61,540 nucleotides of DNA from Deltaproteobacteria bacterium Ga0077550 (GCA_001464385.1 LNFB01000157.1:1-61540), one strand, 5' to 3'; positions 1-11,207 are shown, counted from the stretch's first letter. Notes: generated by a model from the letters alone, not told the origin. A program made the numbers and translations.

Positions 1-1308
1 CCCGACGACGTCGCGATCATCCGCCTCCCGCTCGCGCCGACCATCTCGCCCTCGCCGCAGTTCGAGTCTGCCAAGCGGTGGGCGGACATCGTCGCGACCA
101 CCGAGCCGCTGCGCGAGCACCCCACGCGGCGCCCCGACGAGTTGGCGACGATCATCTACACCTCGGGCACCACCGGCGTGCCCAAGGGTGTGATGCACAG
201 CTTCGCCTCGCTGTGCAGCGCGCAGGGCTACATCGACGAGCTGAAGATCGACCGCCACGAGCGGATGCTGTCGTATCTCCCGCTGGCGCACTCGCTCGAG
301 CGCACGCTCGTCGAGATGACCTCGATGCTGGTCGGATTCGAGGTCTACTTCGCCGAGAGCCTCGATCGCTTCGTCGACGACCTGCGACGCGCTCGGCCGA
401 CGCTCTTCGTCAGCGTGCCGCGGCTGTGGCACAAGTTCCAGGCCGGCGTGTTCGCCAAGATGCCGCCGAAGAAGCTGGCGCGGCTGCTCAGGATCCCGAT
501 CCTCCGCGGTATCGTGCGCAAGAAGATCCTCGAGGGGCTCGGCCTCGGCGCGGCGCGCTTCGCCGGCTCGGGCTCGGCGCCGATCCCCGCCGATCTCATC
601 GCGTGGTACCGCGGGCTCGGGCTCGAGCTGCTCGAGGGGTACGGCATGACCGAGAACTCGTCGTACTCGCACATGACCCGCCCGGGTGACGTGCGCGTGG
701 GCTACGTGGGCCAGCCGCAACCCGGTGTCACCCAGAAGCTGTCCGCCGACGGCGAGATCCTGGTCAAGAGCCCCGGCAACATGCTCGGCTACTACAACGC
801 ACCGGAGCTCACCGCCGAGGTCCTCGACGCCCAGGGCTTCGTCCACACCGGTGATCTCGGGAGCATCGATGATCGCGGCCGGCTCAAGATCACGGGCCGG
901 GTCAAGGAGCTGTTCAAGACCAGCAAGGGCAAGTACGTCGCGCCAGCCCCGATCGAGAACGAGCTGCTCCTGCACGAGGCCATCGAGCTGGTCTGCGTGA
1001 CCGGCGGGGATCGGCCACAACCATTCGCACTGGCGATCCTCGCCGAGCACGTGCGCGTCGCCTCCATGGCGGGCGGCCGCGCCCCCACCGAGGCCGCCCT
1101 GCTCGAACACCTCGACCGGGTCAACGCCGCGCTCGACCAACACGAGCGGCTCGACCGGATCGTCGTGCTCGCCGACACCTGGACCATCGAGAACGGGATG
1201 CTCACGCCCTCGCTGAAGATCAAGCGCGCCGCCGTCGAGGCGCGCTACGCCGCCCACGTCGAGGCGTGGCACCAGATCCGCGGTCGCGTCGTCTGGTTCG
1301 ATCCGTAG
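1..1308 (+). CDS. Long-chain acyl-CoA synthetase, AMP-forming (5' partial)
   Basis: This is the C-terminal 435 residues of an adenylate-forming enzyme of the FAA1 type, which activates long-chain fatty acids to acyl-CoA through an acyl-adenylate. The frame is open to base 1, so the start lies outside the window; about 150-200 N-terminal residues of the usual roughly 600 are missing. Visible signatures are the P-loop YTSGTTGVPKG (residues 53-63 of the fragment), the GYGMTE motif that contacts the adenine, the HTGDLG motif and the C-terminal hinge region ending in a conserved Lys-containing segment (SLKIKR). The final residues run normally to a TAG stop. No neighbour obviously shares the pathway. 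Membership in the adenylate-forming superfamily is clear; the fatty-acid specificity is inferred from overall similarity to FAA1-type enzymes. Confidence 0.93.
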   Translation, partial: PDDVAIIRLPLAPTISPSPQFESAKRWADIVATTEPLREHPTRRPDELATIIYTSGTTGVPKGVMHSFASLCSAQGYIDELKIDRHERMLSYLPLAHSLERTLVEMTSMLVGFEVYFAESLDRFVDDLRRARPTLFVSVPRLWHKFQAGVFAKMPPKKLARLLRIPILRGIVRKKILEGLGLGAARFAGSGSAPIPADLIAWYRGLGLELLEGYGMTENSSYSHMTRPGDVRVGYVGQPQPGVTQKLSADGEILVKSPGNMLGYYNAPELTAEVLDAQGFVHTGDLGSIDDRGRLKITGRVKELFKTSKGKYVAPAPIENELLLHEAIELVCVTGGDRPQPFALAILAEHVRVASMAGGRAPTEAALLEHLDRVNAALDQHERLDRIVVLADTWTIENGMLTPSLKIKRAAVEARYAAHVEAWHQIRGRVVWFDP

Positions 1309-1432
1309 CTCGACCCGCGGCCGTTCGCGCGCGGGCACGCCCGCCTCGGCCCAGAAACGGACGCGTTCGTCCACGCCGCAGGTGCGCCGGGCTCAAGTGG
1401 GCCACGGGGTTCGCCGATGGCCCTGGTCGTCC

Positions 1433-2320
1433 ATGGTCGCGTCGGCACCTTCACCGCACACATCGCCAACCGCCCCTGCGCCGTACGTCGCGCCGGTGGC
1501 CCGGAGTCGTCCTCGGCTGTTCGGGCAGTGGCTGGTCAACCGCGACGTCATCACCGCCGCCGATCTGCGCGAGGCGCTGGCCCTGATGAAGGCCGTGAAC
1601 TCGACGATCGGCGAGCTCGCGGTCGCCCACGGGCTGGTGACCGCGGCGCAGGCCGAGGAGATCAACGAGCTGCAGCGCCATGTCGACGGTCGCTGGGGCG
1701 ACATCGCGATCGCCCTCGGCGTGGGTCGAGCCACCGCGGCGCGCATCGAGCAGCTCGCGTGGGAGCAGCAGATCGAGAACCTGCGGCTGTCCGACGCGCT
1801 CGTCGAGCTCGGCTTCGTCAGCGCGACCGAGGTCGAGGACCTGCTCGCCGAGTTCGACGATGACGACGGAGATGACGGCTTCGCACTCGACGCGGAGACT
1901 GCCGAGCGGATCGAGCTGCTCACCGACGCGCTGCCTCGCCTCCTGCGGCGCATGCTCGGCGGCGCGGCGCGGATGTCCGCCCCACGCCCCAACGACGGCA
2001 CCCGCTTCGAGCACGCCGCGACGTTCGAGATCCGCGGAGAACACTGCTACTCGATCGGGATCACCGCCGATCGTAGGGTCGCGCGCGCCCTGGCCGACGC
2101 GCTGCACGTCGAGGTCGGCCCCTCGACGACGGCACGGCTCGACACGGCCCTCGGCGCGCTGCTCGTGCTGTACGGGGGCCACCTCGCGCGACGGCTCGAG
2201 ACCGTCGGTCACGGCACCTACTTGGCGCTGCCGCCGGTCGCCGGCGCGCTCCCAGAGGGCCGCTGGGCGCTCGACCTCGCGCTCGCCGATGGACGGTGCA
2301 CGATCATCGTCGCGCCGTGA
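1433..2320 (+). CDS. MshEN-like repeat protein with possible CheX-like C-terminal domain
   Basis: A 295-residue cytoplasmic protein. Residues about 30-141 hold three degenerate helical repeats of the form FG-x-W-L-hydrophobic ... ITAADLREAL ... IGELAVAHGLV, a pattern seen in MshEN/GSPII_E N-terminal modules and in deltaproteobacterial regulatory proteins. An acidic linker (residues about 141-150, DDDDGDDG) follows. The C-terminal 140 residues (ARALADALHVEVG...) loosely resemble CheX/CheC-type phosphatase folds, but I see no diagnostic active-site motif. I chose the ATG at 1433 because the residues encoded upstream are Arg/Trp-rich and look non-coding. The gene stands alone between the acyl-CoA synthetase and a lipoprotein gene. 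A role in surface motility or chemotaxis signalling is inference only. Confidence 0.7.
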   Translation: MVASAPSPHTSPTAPAPYVAPVARSRPRLFGQWLVNRDVITAADLREALALMKAVNSTIGELAVAHGLVTAAQAEEINELQRHVDGRWGDIAIALGVGRATAARIEQLAWEQQIENLRLSDALVELGFVSATEVEDLLAEFDDDDGDDGFALDAETAERIELLTDALPRLLRRMLGGAARMSAPRPNDGTRFEHAATFEIRGEHCYSIGITADRRVARALADALHVEVGPSTTARLDTALGALLVLYGGHLARRLETVGHGTYLALPPVAGALPEGRWALDLALADGRCTIIVAP

Positions 2321-2327
2321 TCCGCGG

Positions 2328-2333
2328 TATGCT
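2328..2333 (+). promoter_or_regulatory. -10-like hexamer directly upstream of lipoprotein start
   Basis: TATGCT ends 6 nt before the ATG at 2340 and overlaps the short gap after the preceding stop. At this distance transcription would begin at or next to the start codon, implying a leaderless mRNA. No -35 element is obvious. Confidence 0.45.
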
Positions 2334-2339
2334 CCGGCC

Positions 2340-3149
2340 ATGCAACGACATGGCTTGTGGCTCGGCGCGCTGGTGATCCTCTCCGCCTGTGGCAGCGACG
2401 CATCGCCCGCGGAGTTCACCACGGGCTCGAGTTCCTCGGGCGACGACCCCACCGCGACCACGATGACGTCGACCCCCGGCGAGACCTCGAGCAACCCGAC
2501 CAGCACCACGGCGTCGAACACGACCGTCGACCCGGACAGCTCGAGCGGCGCGGCCGAGAGCAGCAGCACCGATCCCACGACCGACGGCACGGCGGAGTCG
2601 AGCGGCCCCGACTGCCCCGTCGGCACGCTGGGCTGCCCGTGCGATGACGGCGCCTGCGAGTCCGACGCCACCTGCATCGCGGGGACCTGCGAGGGCCAGA
2701 TGAACTGCAACGTCGACGGCTACGAGCCCAACGACGACGAGGCCTCTGCAGCCGACCTCGGCGTCCTGGGCGACGGCGACGACCCCGGGTCGATCGCCGG
2801 CGAGCTCGACCACGACACCGACGTCGACTGGTTCACCTACGCGGGCGAGGACAACCTCGGCGTCGGGCCCGGGGTCGCGCCCACGCGCAACCTCGACGCC
2901 GACGGAGGCCTGCGCCTGTGCAAGTTCCTCGAGTGCCCGAGCGGCATCGCCGACACCGAGGTGACGTGCCCCGACGGCAGCGACCTCGCGCAGTCGCCCG
3001 GCGGTCGCCCCGGCTGCTGCGGCGCAGCGTCGATCGCCATGCCGGACTTCAACTGCGCTGGCACCACCGACGACTCGGCGCAGGTGTACATCCGCGTCGA
3101 CAACGCCGCGCTGCAGTGCGTCCAGTACACGATCAGCTACGAGTACTGA
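2340..3149 (+). CDS. Cys-rich lipoprotein with pre-peptidase-like C-terminal domain
   Basis: A 269-residue exported lipoprotein. The signal peptide ends in a lipobox (LSAC, Cys at residue 17). A long Ser/Thr/Asp/Glu-rich linker follows to about residue 85, then a Cys-rich motif (CPVGTLGCPCDDGAC ... CIAGTC) typical of Nannocystis-type secreted proteins. The second half begins YEPNDD and contains DHDTDVDWF, the pattern of bacterial pre-peptidase C-terminal beta-sandwich domains, and ends with further paired cysteines. No catalytic residues are visible. It probably sits on the cell surface or outer membrane; its function is unknown. The start is set by the signal peptide and by the -10-like hexamer 6 nt upstream. 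Confidence 0.85.
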   Translation: MQRHGLWLGALVILSACGSDASPAEFTTGSSSSGDDPTATTMTSTPGETSSNPTSTTASNTTVDPDSSSGAAESSSTDPTTDGTAESSGPDCPVGTLGCPCDDGACESDATCIAGTCEGQMNCNVDGYEPNDDEASAADLGVLGDGDDPGSIAGELDHDTDVDWFTYAGEDNLGVGPGVAPTRNLDADGGLRLCKFLECPSGIADTEVTCPDGSDLAQSPGGRPGCCGAASIAMPDFNCAGTTDDSAQVYIRVDNAALQCVQYTISYEY

Positions 3150-3167
3150 CCGCGCCTCCCCGTGGGA

Positions 3168-4154
3168 TCACTCCTCCGGGGCGCCAGCGGCGGTCGCGAG
3201 CTGGTCCGCGCTAATCTTGGCCGGGTCGAACGCCGCGGCGGCCTTGGTCATCGCGCCGATGACCTCGTCGAACTCGCCGCCTGCATCCTTGCGGAAGCGC
3301 AGCGGGTTCACGCGGGCGACCACGAACGTGCGCAGGTAGGGGCTCTCGAGGCCGCGCGCCTTGCAGCGCTCGACCGCCGCCGTCACGGCGTCGTCGAGCT
3401 CGAGCACCGCCGCCGCCCGCTGGGCGCGCATCGCCAGGGCCGCGGGGAGCGGTTCGGGCGAGAAGGCGTCGACGCGGCGGAGCACCGGGTTGTACGCACC
3501 ACCGGAGATTCGTCCCCGCTGCTCGTAGCAGGCGCCGAGCGTGACGAGCGACGGCTCCTCGAACTCGAGCGCGAAGTCCTGCTCGGGGCGTGGGTCGAGC
3601 TCGGCGAGCGAGCGCGCCATCCGGATCACCTCGAGCGCCTTCTCGCGGAGGTTGTGGGCCTTCTCGGTGTTGAGCGCGAGGATCTTGTAGGCGACCGCGA
3701 ACTCGGGGACGACCAGCGCGACGATCGACTTCGCCCCGAGGTTCTTCATCGCCGACAGGCGATGGTTGCCGTTCGGGGTGAGGTACTTGCCGCCGTCGTC
3801 GCGCACGACGACGATCGGGTCGAGGAACCGATCGAGCTTGTCGATCACCTCGCCGAGGCGCTTGACGTGGGTCGCCGAGAGATCGCGCTGGAACGGCGTC
3901 GGCTCGACCCGATCGATGGGCAGCCCGGCGAGGATCATCGGGTGACCGCCGAGGGGATCGCGGTAGCTCGCCAGGACCTGGCCGCCGTCGCCGGCGATCG
4001 CCGCGCTGAGCTCCGGCATGGAGCCGGCCGCACCGAGATCGGTCGCGGCCAACCCCCGCGAACCAGCCTCGGTGGCGGCGCGCTTCTTCGTCGCCTTCTT
4101 GGCGGCGCCGCCCTCGGACTTGCTCGCGGACTTCTTCTTGCTGACCCGTGCCAC
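3168..4154 (-). CDS. ParB/Srx-like domain protein with Lys-rich N-terminus
   Basis: A 328-residue protein read from GTG at 4154; a TTG further upstream (4244) would add Arg-rich, unlikely sequence. The N-terminal 25 residues are Lys/Ala-rich (SKKKSASKSEGGAAKKATKK), a basic tail common in deltaproteobacterial nucleic-acid-binding proteins. Residues about 75-165 match the ParB N-terminal (ParB/Srx) domain: LPIDRVEPTPFQRD, then IVVVRDDGGKYLTPNGNHRLSAMKNLG, where the NGNHR segment corresponds to the conserved nucleotide-binding box of the family. The C-terminal half is helical and has no recognised DNA-binding motif. It lacks a ParA partner, so it is unlikely to be the chromosome segregation ParB; an adaptor or nuclease-like role is possible. 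It converges with the upstream lipoprotein gene, 18 nt apart. Confidence 0.75.
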   Translation of the reverse strand: MARVSKKKSASKSEGGAAKKATKKRAATEAGSRGLAATDLGAAGSMPELSAAIAGDGGQVLASYRDPLGGHPMILAGLPIDRVEPTPFQRDLSATHVKRLGEVIDKLDRFLDPIVVVRDDGGKYLTPNGNHRLSAMKNLGAKSIVALVVPEFAVAYKILALNTEKAHNLREKALEVIRMARSLAELDPRPEQDFALEFEEPSLVTLGACYEQRGRISGGAYNPVLRRVDAFSPEPLPAALAMRAQRAAAVLELDDAVTAAVERCKARGLESPYLRTFVVARVNPLRFRKDAGGEFDEVIGAMTKAAAAFDPAKISADQLATAAGAPEE

Positions 4155-4285
4155 GCGCCCGAGTTCGCCCCGAATTCCGCGCTCGCACAAGGGGCGGCAA
4201 CGTCGACGGCGACCGCGGCCCGAGGCCGCACTCTCGGCGGCCAACCGCGGTGGGCGCCGTGAATACCCCGCCGAGGCTCCGGGTC

Positions 4286-4291
4286 TATAGT
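4286..4291 (+). promoter_or_regulatory. -10-like element upstream of outer-membrane-type protein
   Basis: TATAGT lies 39 nt before the ATG at 4331, in the divergent gap between the ParB-like gene and the barrel-type gene. The match to the -10 consensus is good; no convincing -35 hexamer is seen 16-18 nt upstream. Confidence 0.45.
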
Positions 4292-4330
4292 CCCCACGTG
4301 GGCCCTACTGCCGCGCCCCGGATCTCCGCC

Positions 4331-5014
4331 ATGCACGCCATCGCTCGCTTCGCGCTCCCCACCTTGGCCCTCGCTGCTGGTCTCGCTGCGACGCAGACCG
4401 CCGAGGCCCGCCCCAACATCACCCGCAAGGGCGGCCAATGGGGCGTGACGCTCGGCGGAGCGATGTGTGTCCCGGGCCAGGCGAAGTGTGCCCGTGATCA
4501 AGTCCAGGACGGTGGTGTCACGATCGACGGCAAGACGCGCCCGTCGTTCGGCATGGGCGCGGAGCTGGGCTATCGCTTCAAGCCGTGGATCTTCGCCGGC
4601 GCGGCCTACAACCTCGGGTTCTTCGACACCTCCTACGAGGTCGACGGCGGCACCGGCTACAAGCGCGCGATGCAGAACAGCGTGTACGGCATCGTGAAGC
4701 CGATCCTGCCGGTGTGGCGGTTCGACTTCGGCCTCGGCATGGGGCCCGGCTTCTCGCGCCAGGCGTTCGTCCTGTCCAACGGCGACAAGGACTACTCACA
4801 GGGCTTCTCGTGGGTGTTCGCGCCGAGCATCGACATCTACGTCGCGCGGCGGATCTTCATCGGCGCCAAGGTCGACCTGCTGCTCAACGGCCACAACAAG
4901 GTCTGCCGCGAGCGGGGCAACGACACGTCGTGCACCAAGGATCCCGAGCGCCGCGACCTGGCGCCGGTGCACCAGATGATCTTCGGGCTCCACATCGGTG
5001 GCACGTTCCTGTAG
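4331..5014 (+). CDS. Small outer-membrane beta-barrel-type protein
   Basis: A 227-residue secreted protein with a clear signal peptide ending around residues 24-26 (ALAAGLAATQTAEA). The mature part alternates short amphipathic strands rich in Gly and aromatic residues (GMGAELGYRFKPWIFAGAAYNLGFF, shown in part; FDFGLGMGPGF; IDIYVARRIFIGAKVDLLLNG) and ends in a C-terminal Leu after FGLHIGGTF, as in small 8-stranded outer-membrane barrels. Four Cys residues in predicted loops (VCRERG, SCTKD and an N-terminal CVPGQAKC) could form disulphides. No named family is recognised. A strong hairpin with a T-run follows the stop, so the gene appears to be monocistronic. Confidence 0.75.
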   Translation: MHAIARFALPTLALAAGLAATQTAEARPNITRKGGQWGVTLGGAMCVPGQAKCARDQVQDGGVTIDGKTRPSFGMGAELGYRFKPWIFAGAAYNLGFFDTSYEVDGGTGYKRAMQNSVYGIVKPILPVWRFDFGLGMGPGFSRQAFVLSNGDKDYSQGFSWVFAPSIDIYVARRIFIGAKVDLLLNGHNKVCRERGNDTSCTKDPERRDLAPVHQMIFGLHIGGTFL

Positions 5015-5046
5015 CGCTCGGCGGCTCTGGAGCGCGAACCACATCG

Positions 5047-5081
5047 AAAGGGCCGGTCCGCTCGCGCGGCCGGCCCTTTTT
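5047..5081. terminator. Intrinsic terminator between convergent genes
   Basis: A perfect 10-bp inverted repeat (AAAGGGCCGG / CCGGCCCTTT) with a 13-nt loop is followed by TT on the plus strand. It lies between the outer-membrane protein gene and the convergent PpiC gene, and the A/T ends of the stem could serve both strands. Confidence 0.8.
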
Positions 5082-5102
5082 CCGTGAGCCCGCGGGCTCG
5101 CC

Positions 5103-6392
5103 TCACTCGGGCTCGTCGCCGTCGGCCTTCGCCTCGGGCCCCTCGCCGTCGGCCTTCGCGTCGGGCTCGTCCGCAGCATCGGCACCGTCGGCGGCCGCGC
5201 GACGCTTCTCCATCGCCGCCTTGCGGTCGGCCGGGTCGAGCGCCTTGCGACCCGCGCCCCCCTTCTTCTCCGGCTCGGGCCCGAGGGTCGGGGCGATGTT
5301 GTCGACGACGGTGTACTTCGCGAGCAGCTCGTCCTTCAGCTCGCGGCGCCCCTGGTGCAGCTTGCGCTGCTCGAGGCGGCTGACGATCTGATCCTCGAGC
5401 GCCTCCTTGGGCAGCTCGCCCGCCGGCCACTTGCCGCTGAGCTTGATGATGTGGAAGCCGAACTTGGTCTTCACCGGCTGGCTGATCTCGCCGATGTTCA
5501 TCTTGAACGCGACGTCGCTGAACTCCTGCGCCATGCGATCCGCGGTGAAGATGCCGATGTCACCGCCCTTGGCGGCGCTGGGACCCGTCGACTTGTCCTT
5601 GGCGATCGCGGCGAAGTCGGCCCCCGCCGCGCTCGCAGCCTTGTACAGCTCGTCGGCCTTGGCCTTGGCCTCCGCCTCCCACTTCGCCTTCTCCTCGTCG
5701 GTCCCCTCGGGGCCCTTCTCGGCGGTGCCAGGCTCGACGTGCGGATCGAGGGCGACCTTCTGGGGCCCGATCGGGATCAGGATGTGCGACGCACGGACAC
5801 GCGGCTGGTCGCTCTTCCAGTTGCCCTTGATCTTCTGATAGTCCTCTTCGATCTCCTCGGGCGTGACCTTCAGCTTGCCCGACTTGTCGAGGATGGCCTT
5901 CTCGCGGAGCTCCGCGATGTACATCTCGCGGAGGCTCGCCTCGGTCTCGCCGCGGCGCTCGAGGTGCTTGTCCCAGTCGCGGATGCCCCGCTTCTGCTGC
6001 TCCTCGCGCTCCTTGAGGGCCGCCTCGTCGTACTTCACGCCGAGCTTCTCGGCCTCCTGCTTGAGCACCTCGTGGTAGATGAGGCGGTCGACGATCGACT
6101 TGCGGTAGCGGCGATCCGCGGAGGCCGGGATTTCACGGCCGCGGTCGGCGTACTTCTTGACCTTGAGGTCGTAGATCTCGCGGAACGTCGCCTGCGGGAT
6201 CTCGACGCCGCCGACGGTGGCGACCGGGCCGGTGGGGAGCGCGGTCAGGGACGAGCCGCTGTCGGCACCGGCGCCCTCCTTGGGCTGGATCTTCTCCAGG
6301 TCCTTGGCCTTCTCCGGCGTCGGCGGGTTCCCGCATGCGGTCGAGACGAGGAAGCTGCTGATGAGAAAAATCGGCGTATAGATGCGACGCAT
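5103..6392 (-). CDS. PpiC-type peptidyl-prolyl isomerase lipoprotein (SurA/PrsA-like)
   Basis: A 429-residue lipoprotein foldase expected to act in the periplasm on outer-membrane or secreted proteins. The lipobox is VSTAC with Cys at residue 20. Residues about 55-185 resemble the SurA N-terminal helical region (VATVGGVEIPQATFREIY start). A parvulin/rotamase domain spans about 197-320, with the usual ASHILI start and the GGDIGIF ... FGFHIIKL core, interrupted by an acidic/Lys-rich insertion at about 211-245. The C-terminal 80 residues are a charged, disordered tail rich in Asp/Glu/Ala. The ATG at 6392 follows a GGAGTG ribosome-binding site. It is divergent from miaB, and a TATTAT-like element about 65 nt upstream could be its promoter. 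Confidence 0.9.
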   Translation of the reverse strand: MRRIYTPIFLISSFLVSTACGNPPTPEKAKDLEKIQPKEGAGADSGSSLTALPTGPVATVGGVEIPQATFREIYDLKVKKYADRGREIPASADRRYRKSIVDRLIYHEVLKQEAEKLGVKYDEAALKEREEQQKRGIRDWDKHLERRGETEASLREMYIAELREKAILDKSGKLKVTPEEIEEDYQKIKGNWKSDQPRVRASHILIPIGPQKVALDPHVEPGTAEKGPEGTDEEKAKWEAEAKAKADELYKAASAAGADFAAIAKDKSTGPSAAKGGDIGIFTADRMAQEFSDVAFKMNIGEISQPVKTKFGFHIIKLSGKWPAGELPKEALEDQIVSRLEQRKLHQGRRELKDELLAKYTVVDNIAPTLGPEPEKKGGAGRKALDPADRKAAMEKRRAAADGADAADEPDAKADGEGPEAKADGDEPE

Positions 6393-6597
6393 GACACTCC
6401 ACTTGTCGGCGGCCACGAGCCTCGAAGGGCGGCCACCGGCGCTTTCGCGATGCGCGGATAATAAGCACACCCAATGCGGCCCGGCAAACCCGGCCCGCTG
6501 CATGGCGCAATGGCCGCCAAGCCGGGCGTGCGCCGGCGCCCTGCGAGTCGCGCGTCGACGCGGCCGGCTGGGCCCATCCCGGCGGCCGGCTTTCGCG

Positions 6598-6603
6598 TAG
6601 GAT
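6598..6603 (+). promoter_or_regulatory. -10-like hexamer upstream of miaB
   Basis: TAGGAT ends 9 nt before the GTG start of miaB at 6613, the spacing expected for a leaderless or near-leaderless transcript. Confidence 0.45.
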
Positions 6604-6612
6604 GCCGGCGCC

Positions 6613-8043
<1,431 letters not shown>

Positions 8044-8068
8044 ACCCCTCTCCCGCGATGCCACGCCG

Positions 8069-8544
<476 letters not shown>

Positions 8545-8548
<4 letters not shown>

Positions 8549-10425
8549 AGGCATCGATCCTCGGGGCCGTGACGGCCGCCGTGTGGAGCTGGTCCTCGTT
8601 CGCCGCCGCGGCGCCGCCCGCCGCCGAGGAGCGCACGGTCTCCGACGGCGTCGATCGCCCGATCCACGACTACTCGGGCGAGGGCGACGCGTCGAGCATG
8701 GAGCTCAACCCCGCGCTGCTCACCGCCGCGCCGGCGCTGGACCTCGCGCTGCTCGGCTACCAGACGCTGTCGGAGTTCGCGCGCGGCAGCGGCTTCGGGG
8801 CGTTCATCGCCGCCAACCTCCGCTTCGGGCTCGCAGTGGGCTTCGGCGCCCAGTTCCTGCAGCCGCAGCTCGGCAAGGGCGCCGCGGATTTCGCCCTCGA
8901 TCGCAACCCGACCGCGACCAAGCTGACGTGGGCGATCGCGGGCGGCCTCGGCGACAAGGGCGGCTTCGGCATCGCCGTGCACGGCATCCGCAGCGACAAC
9001 GGCTGGCTTCGCAGGCCCGATCTCGACATCGGCGCGCTGTATCGGATCCGCAACTACGGCTCCGTCGGCGTGAACGTACGCCTCGGCCCGGGAGACCTGC
9101 GTGATCCGGTGTTCCAGTCGCAGGCCTCGCTGGTCGCGGAGGCGGCGATCCGCCCCCTCGGCACGCGCACCCTCGAGCTCGCCGGCGGCGTGCGGTCCGT
9201 GCTCGCGCGCGCCGAGCCGGGCAGCGAGCTCGATCGCGTCGGCGGCACGACGGGACTCTTCCCCCGCGGCCGCATCGCCCTGCGCTACCGCGGCCTGGCC
9301 CTCATGGGTGAGGTCGAGCAGATCCAGACGACGGTGCTCGACAGGACGACGCTTCAGCCCTTGCGCACCGACAAGACGGTGCGCGGCAGCGTGGCGATCG
9401 AGCTGGGCTGGGACATGGTCCGCGCGCGCGCCGGCATGCACGCGGGCGCCCACGGCGGCGCCGACGGCGTCGGCTTCGAGGCCCACGTCGGCACGCTGCG
9501 CAACGATCGCGTGTACTGGCCGCGACGGATCGACGCCGAGCGGATCGAGTTCTCGGACGTCGGCGACGAGCGCAGCCTCATCGCGATGCTGGAGCGGCTC
9601 GAGCGGGCGCGCGAGGCCGGCGATCGGTCGGTCCTCGTCGTGTACCCCGACACCAAGGCCGGCTGGGCGACGCTGCACGAGCTCCGCGAGGCGCTCATCC
9701 GCGTCCGCAACGCGGGCGGCCACGTGTTCGCGTACCTCGAGGGCGCGTCGCTGCAGGAGTACTACGTCGCGTCCGCTGCGGAGAAGATCTACATCCACCC
9801 CGCGGGGTCGCTCGACACCTACGGCATCTCGACGACGCAGTTCTACTTCAAGCAGGCGTTGGCCAAGCTCGGGGTCCAGGTCGAGGTCGTCCGCATCGAC
9901 GAGTACAAGAGCGCGGGCGAGCCCTTCACCGAGACGGGCCCGAGCGCGCCCGACCGCGCGCAGGACGGCGAGATCCTCGCGGACACCTACGGCCAGATCG
10001 TCGCCGACGTCGCGCGCGGCCGCGGCCTCGCGCCGAGCCGGGTCCGCGCGCTGTTCGACGACGCCCCGCACGCCCCCGAGGCTGCGCTCGGCGAGACCCT
10101 CGTGGACGAGGTCGTGCACCGCGATCAGCTCCTCGATCGCATCTCCGACGTCCTGGGCGCCGAGGTCGAGTTCCGCCGGTTCGCCGACACGCGCCACGGC
10201 GCGCCGACCTGGTCGGATGCGCCGTACATCGGCGTCGTCCTGGTCGAGGGGACGATCATCGACGGCGAGAGCCGGTTCATCCCGCTGGTCGGCCTGCGCT
10301 TCGTCGGCGGCGACACGATCGCGACCTCCGCGAGGATCCAGCGTGCGAGGGGATCATCCTGCGGGTCAACAGCGGCGGCGGCTCGGCGCTCGCCTCCGAC
10401 ATCATGTGGCGCGAGGTCGAGCTGA
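8545..10425 (+). pseudogene. sppA: Barrel-fused signal peptide peptidase SppA, N-terminal part (frameshifted)
   Basis: The ATG overlaps the preceding TGA (ATGA). After a signal peptide (residues 1-23), residues about 45-325 look like an outer-membrane barrel of the PorV/TraF type: an N-terminal GEGDASSMELNPALL motif and then many short Gly-rich amphipathic strands. From about 340 the protein is SppA (protease IV): the first SppA repeat ends with IDEYKSAGEPF, whose Lys455 matches the general-base Lys of E. coli SppA. The frame is lost near 10326; residues after GGDTIAT are out of frame and end at 10425. The matching C-terminal half continues in the next frame (10326-11156). Restoring about 16 nt would give an 875-residue protein. 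The lesion separates the catalytic Lys from the Ser, so the gene is non-functional unless the shift is an assembly error or is recoded. Confidence 0.8.
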
Positions 10426-11156
10426 CGGCCGCCGCCCACGCGCGCGACCCCAAGTTCGAGCCGCCGATCGTCGTGTCGATGGGCGATGTCGCGGCCAGCG
10501 GCGGGTACTACGTCGCGATGGGCACGCGGCCGGTGCTCGCCGATCCCCTGACGATCACGGGCTCCATCGGCGTGATCTCGATCCACCCCGATCTCTCGGG
10601 CTTGCTCGGCAAGCTCGGCATCAGCGCGGTGACGAGCAAGCAAGGCAAGAACCCCGACATCAACGCGCTGTGGCGGCCCTACACCGACGATCAGCGCGCA
10701 CGGATCCAGGCCTCGATCTCGAGCACCTACGATCTCTTCCGCAAGCGCGTGTCCGAAGGCCGCGACCTCACGATGGAGCGCGTCCACGAGCTCGGGCGCG
10801 GGCACGTGTACACCGGCCTCGACGCCAAGGAGCTCGGGCTGGTCGACCAGCTCGGGGGCCTGCACGCCGCGATGGCGCTGGTCCGCAAGCAGGCCGACGT
10901 CCCTCGGCACACGCGGCTGGCGTTGCGGGTCGTGCCCGATCGCATGACACTGGTCGACCTGCTGCTCGACGCGATCGGCGTGCCGCGGCGCAGCGACGAG
11001 CCCTCGGCGCGGGCCGAGCGGCGCCGGGCCAAGCGCAGCCGCGCCGCGCTGCGACTGCCGCCCTCGGTGGATCTGGTGCTGGCGAAGCTACCGCTCTCGC
11101 TGCTGTTCCTCGAGCCCGGCCAGGCCCACGCGATCACCACCTGGTCGATGGACTGA
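10404..11156 (+). pseudogene. sppA: Signal peptide peptidase SppA, C-terminal catalytic part (frameshifted)
   Basis: This frame holds the C-terminal SppA repeat. Homology begins at about 10326 (LREDPACEGIILRVNSGGGS), upstream of the first in-frame ATG at 10404. The nucleophile Ser is in VAASGGYYVAMG (AGC codon at 10497-10499), followed by ITGSIGVISIHPDLSGLLGKLG, both typical of the family. The C-terminal region after about 10930 is a species-specific Arg-rich tail. Read alone it would lack the Lys-bearing domain. It is the continuation of the barrel-SppA gene starting at 8545 and is a paralog of the intact barrel-SppA at 14616-17333. It ends 51 nt from a convergent methyltransferase gene. Confidence 0.8.
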
Positions 11157-11207
11157 TCGAGGATACCCCGGGAAGCGCGAGCCGACGCGCGCTGGCGGAG
11201 TGGTCGG

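Noticed and set aside
67..5391. Many long antisense frames opposite clear genes throughout the window
   Set aside because: They are compositionally odd (Arg/Ala/Ser-rich), match no family and arise from high-GC third codon positions.
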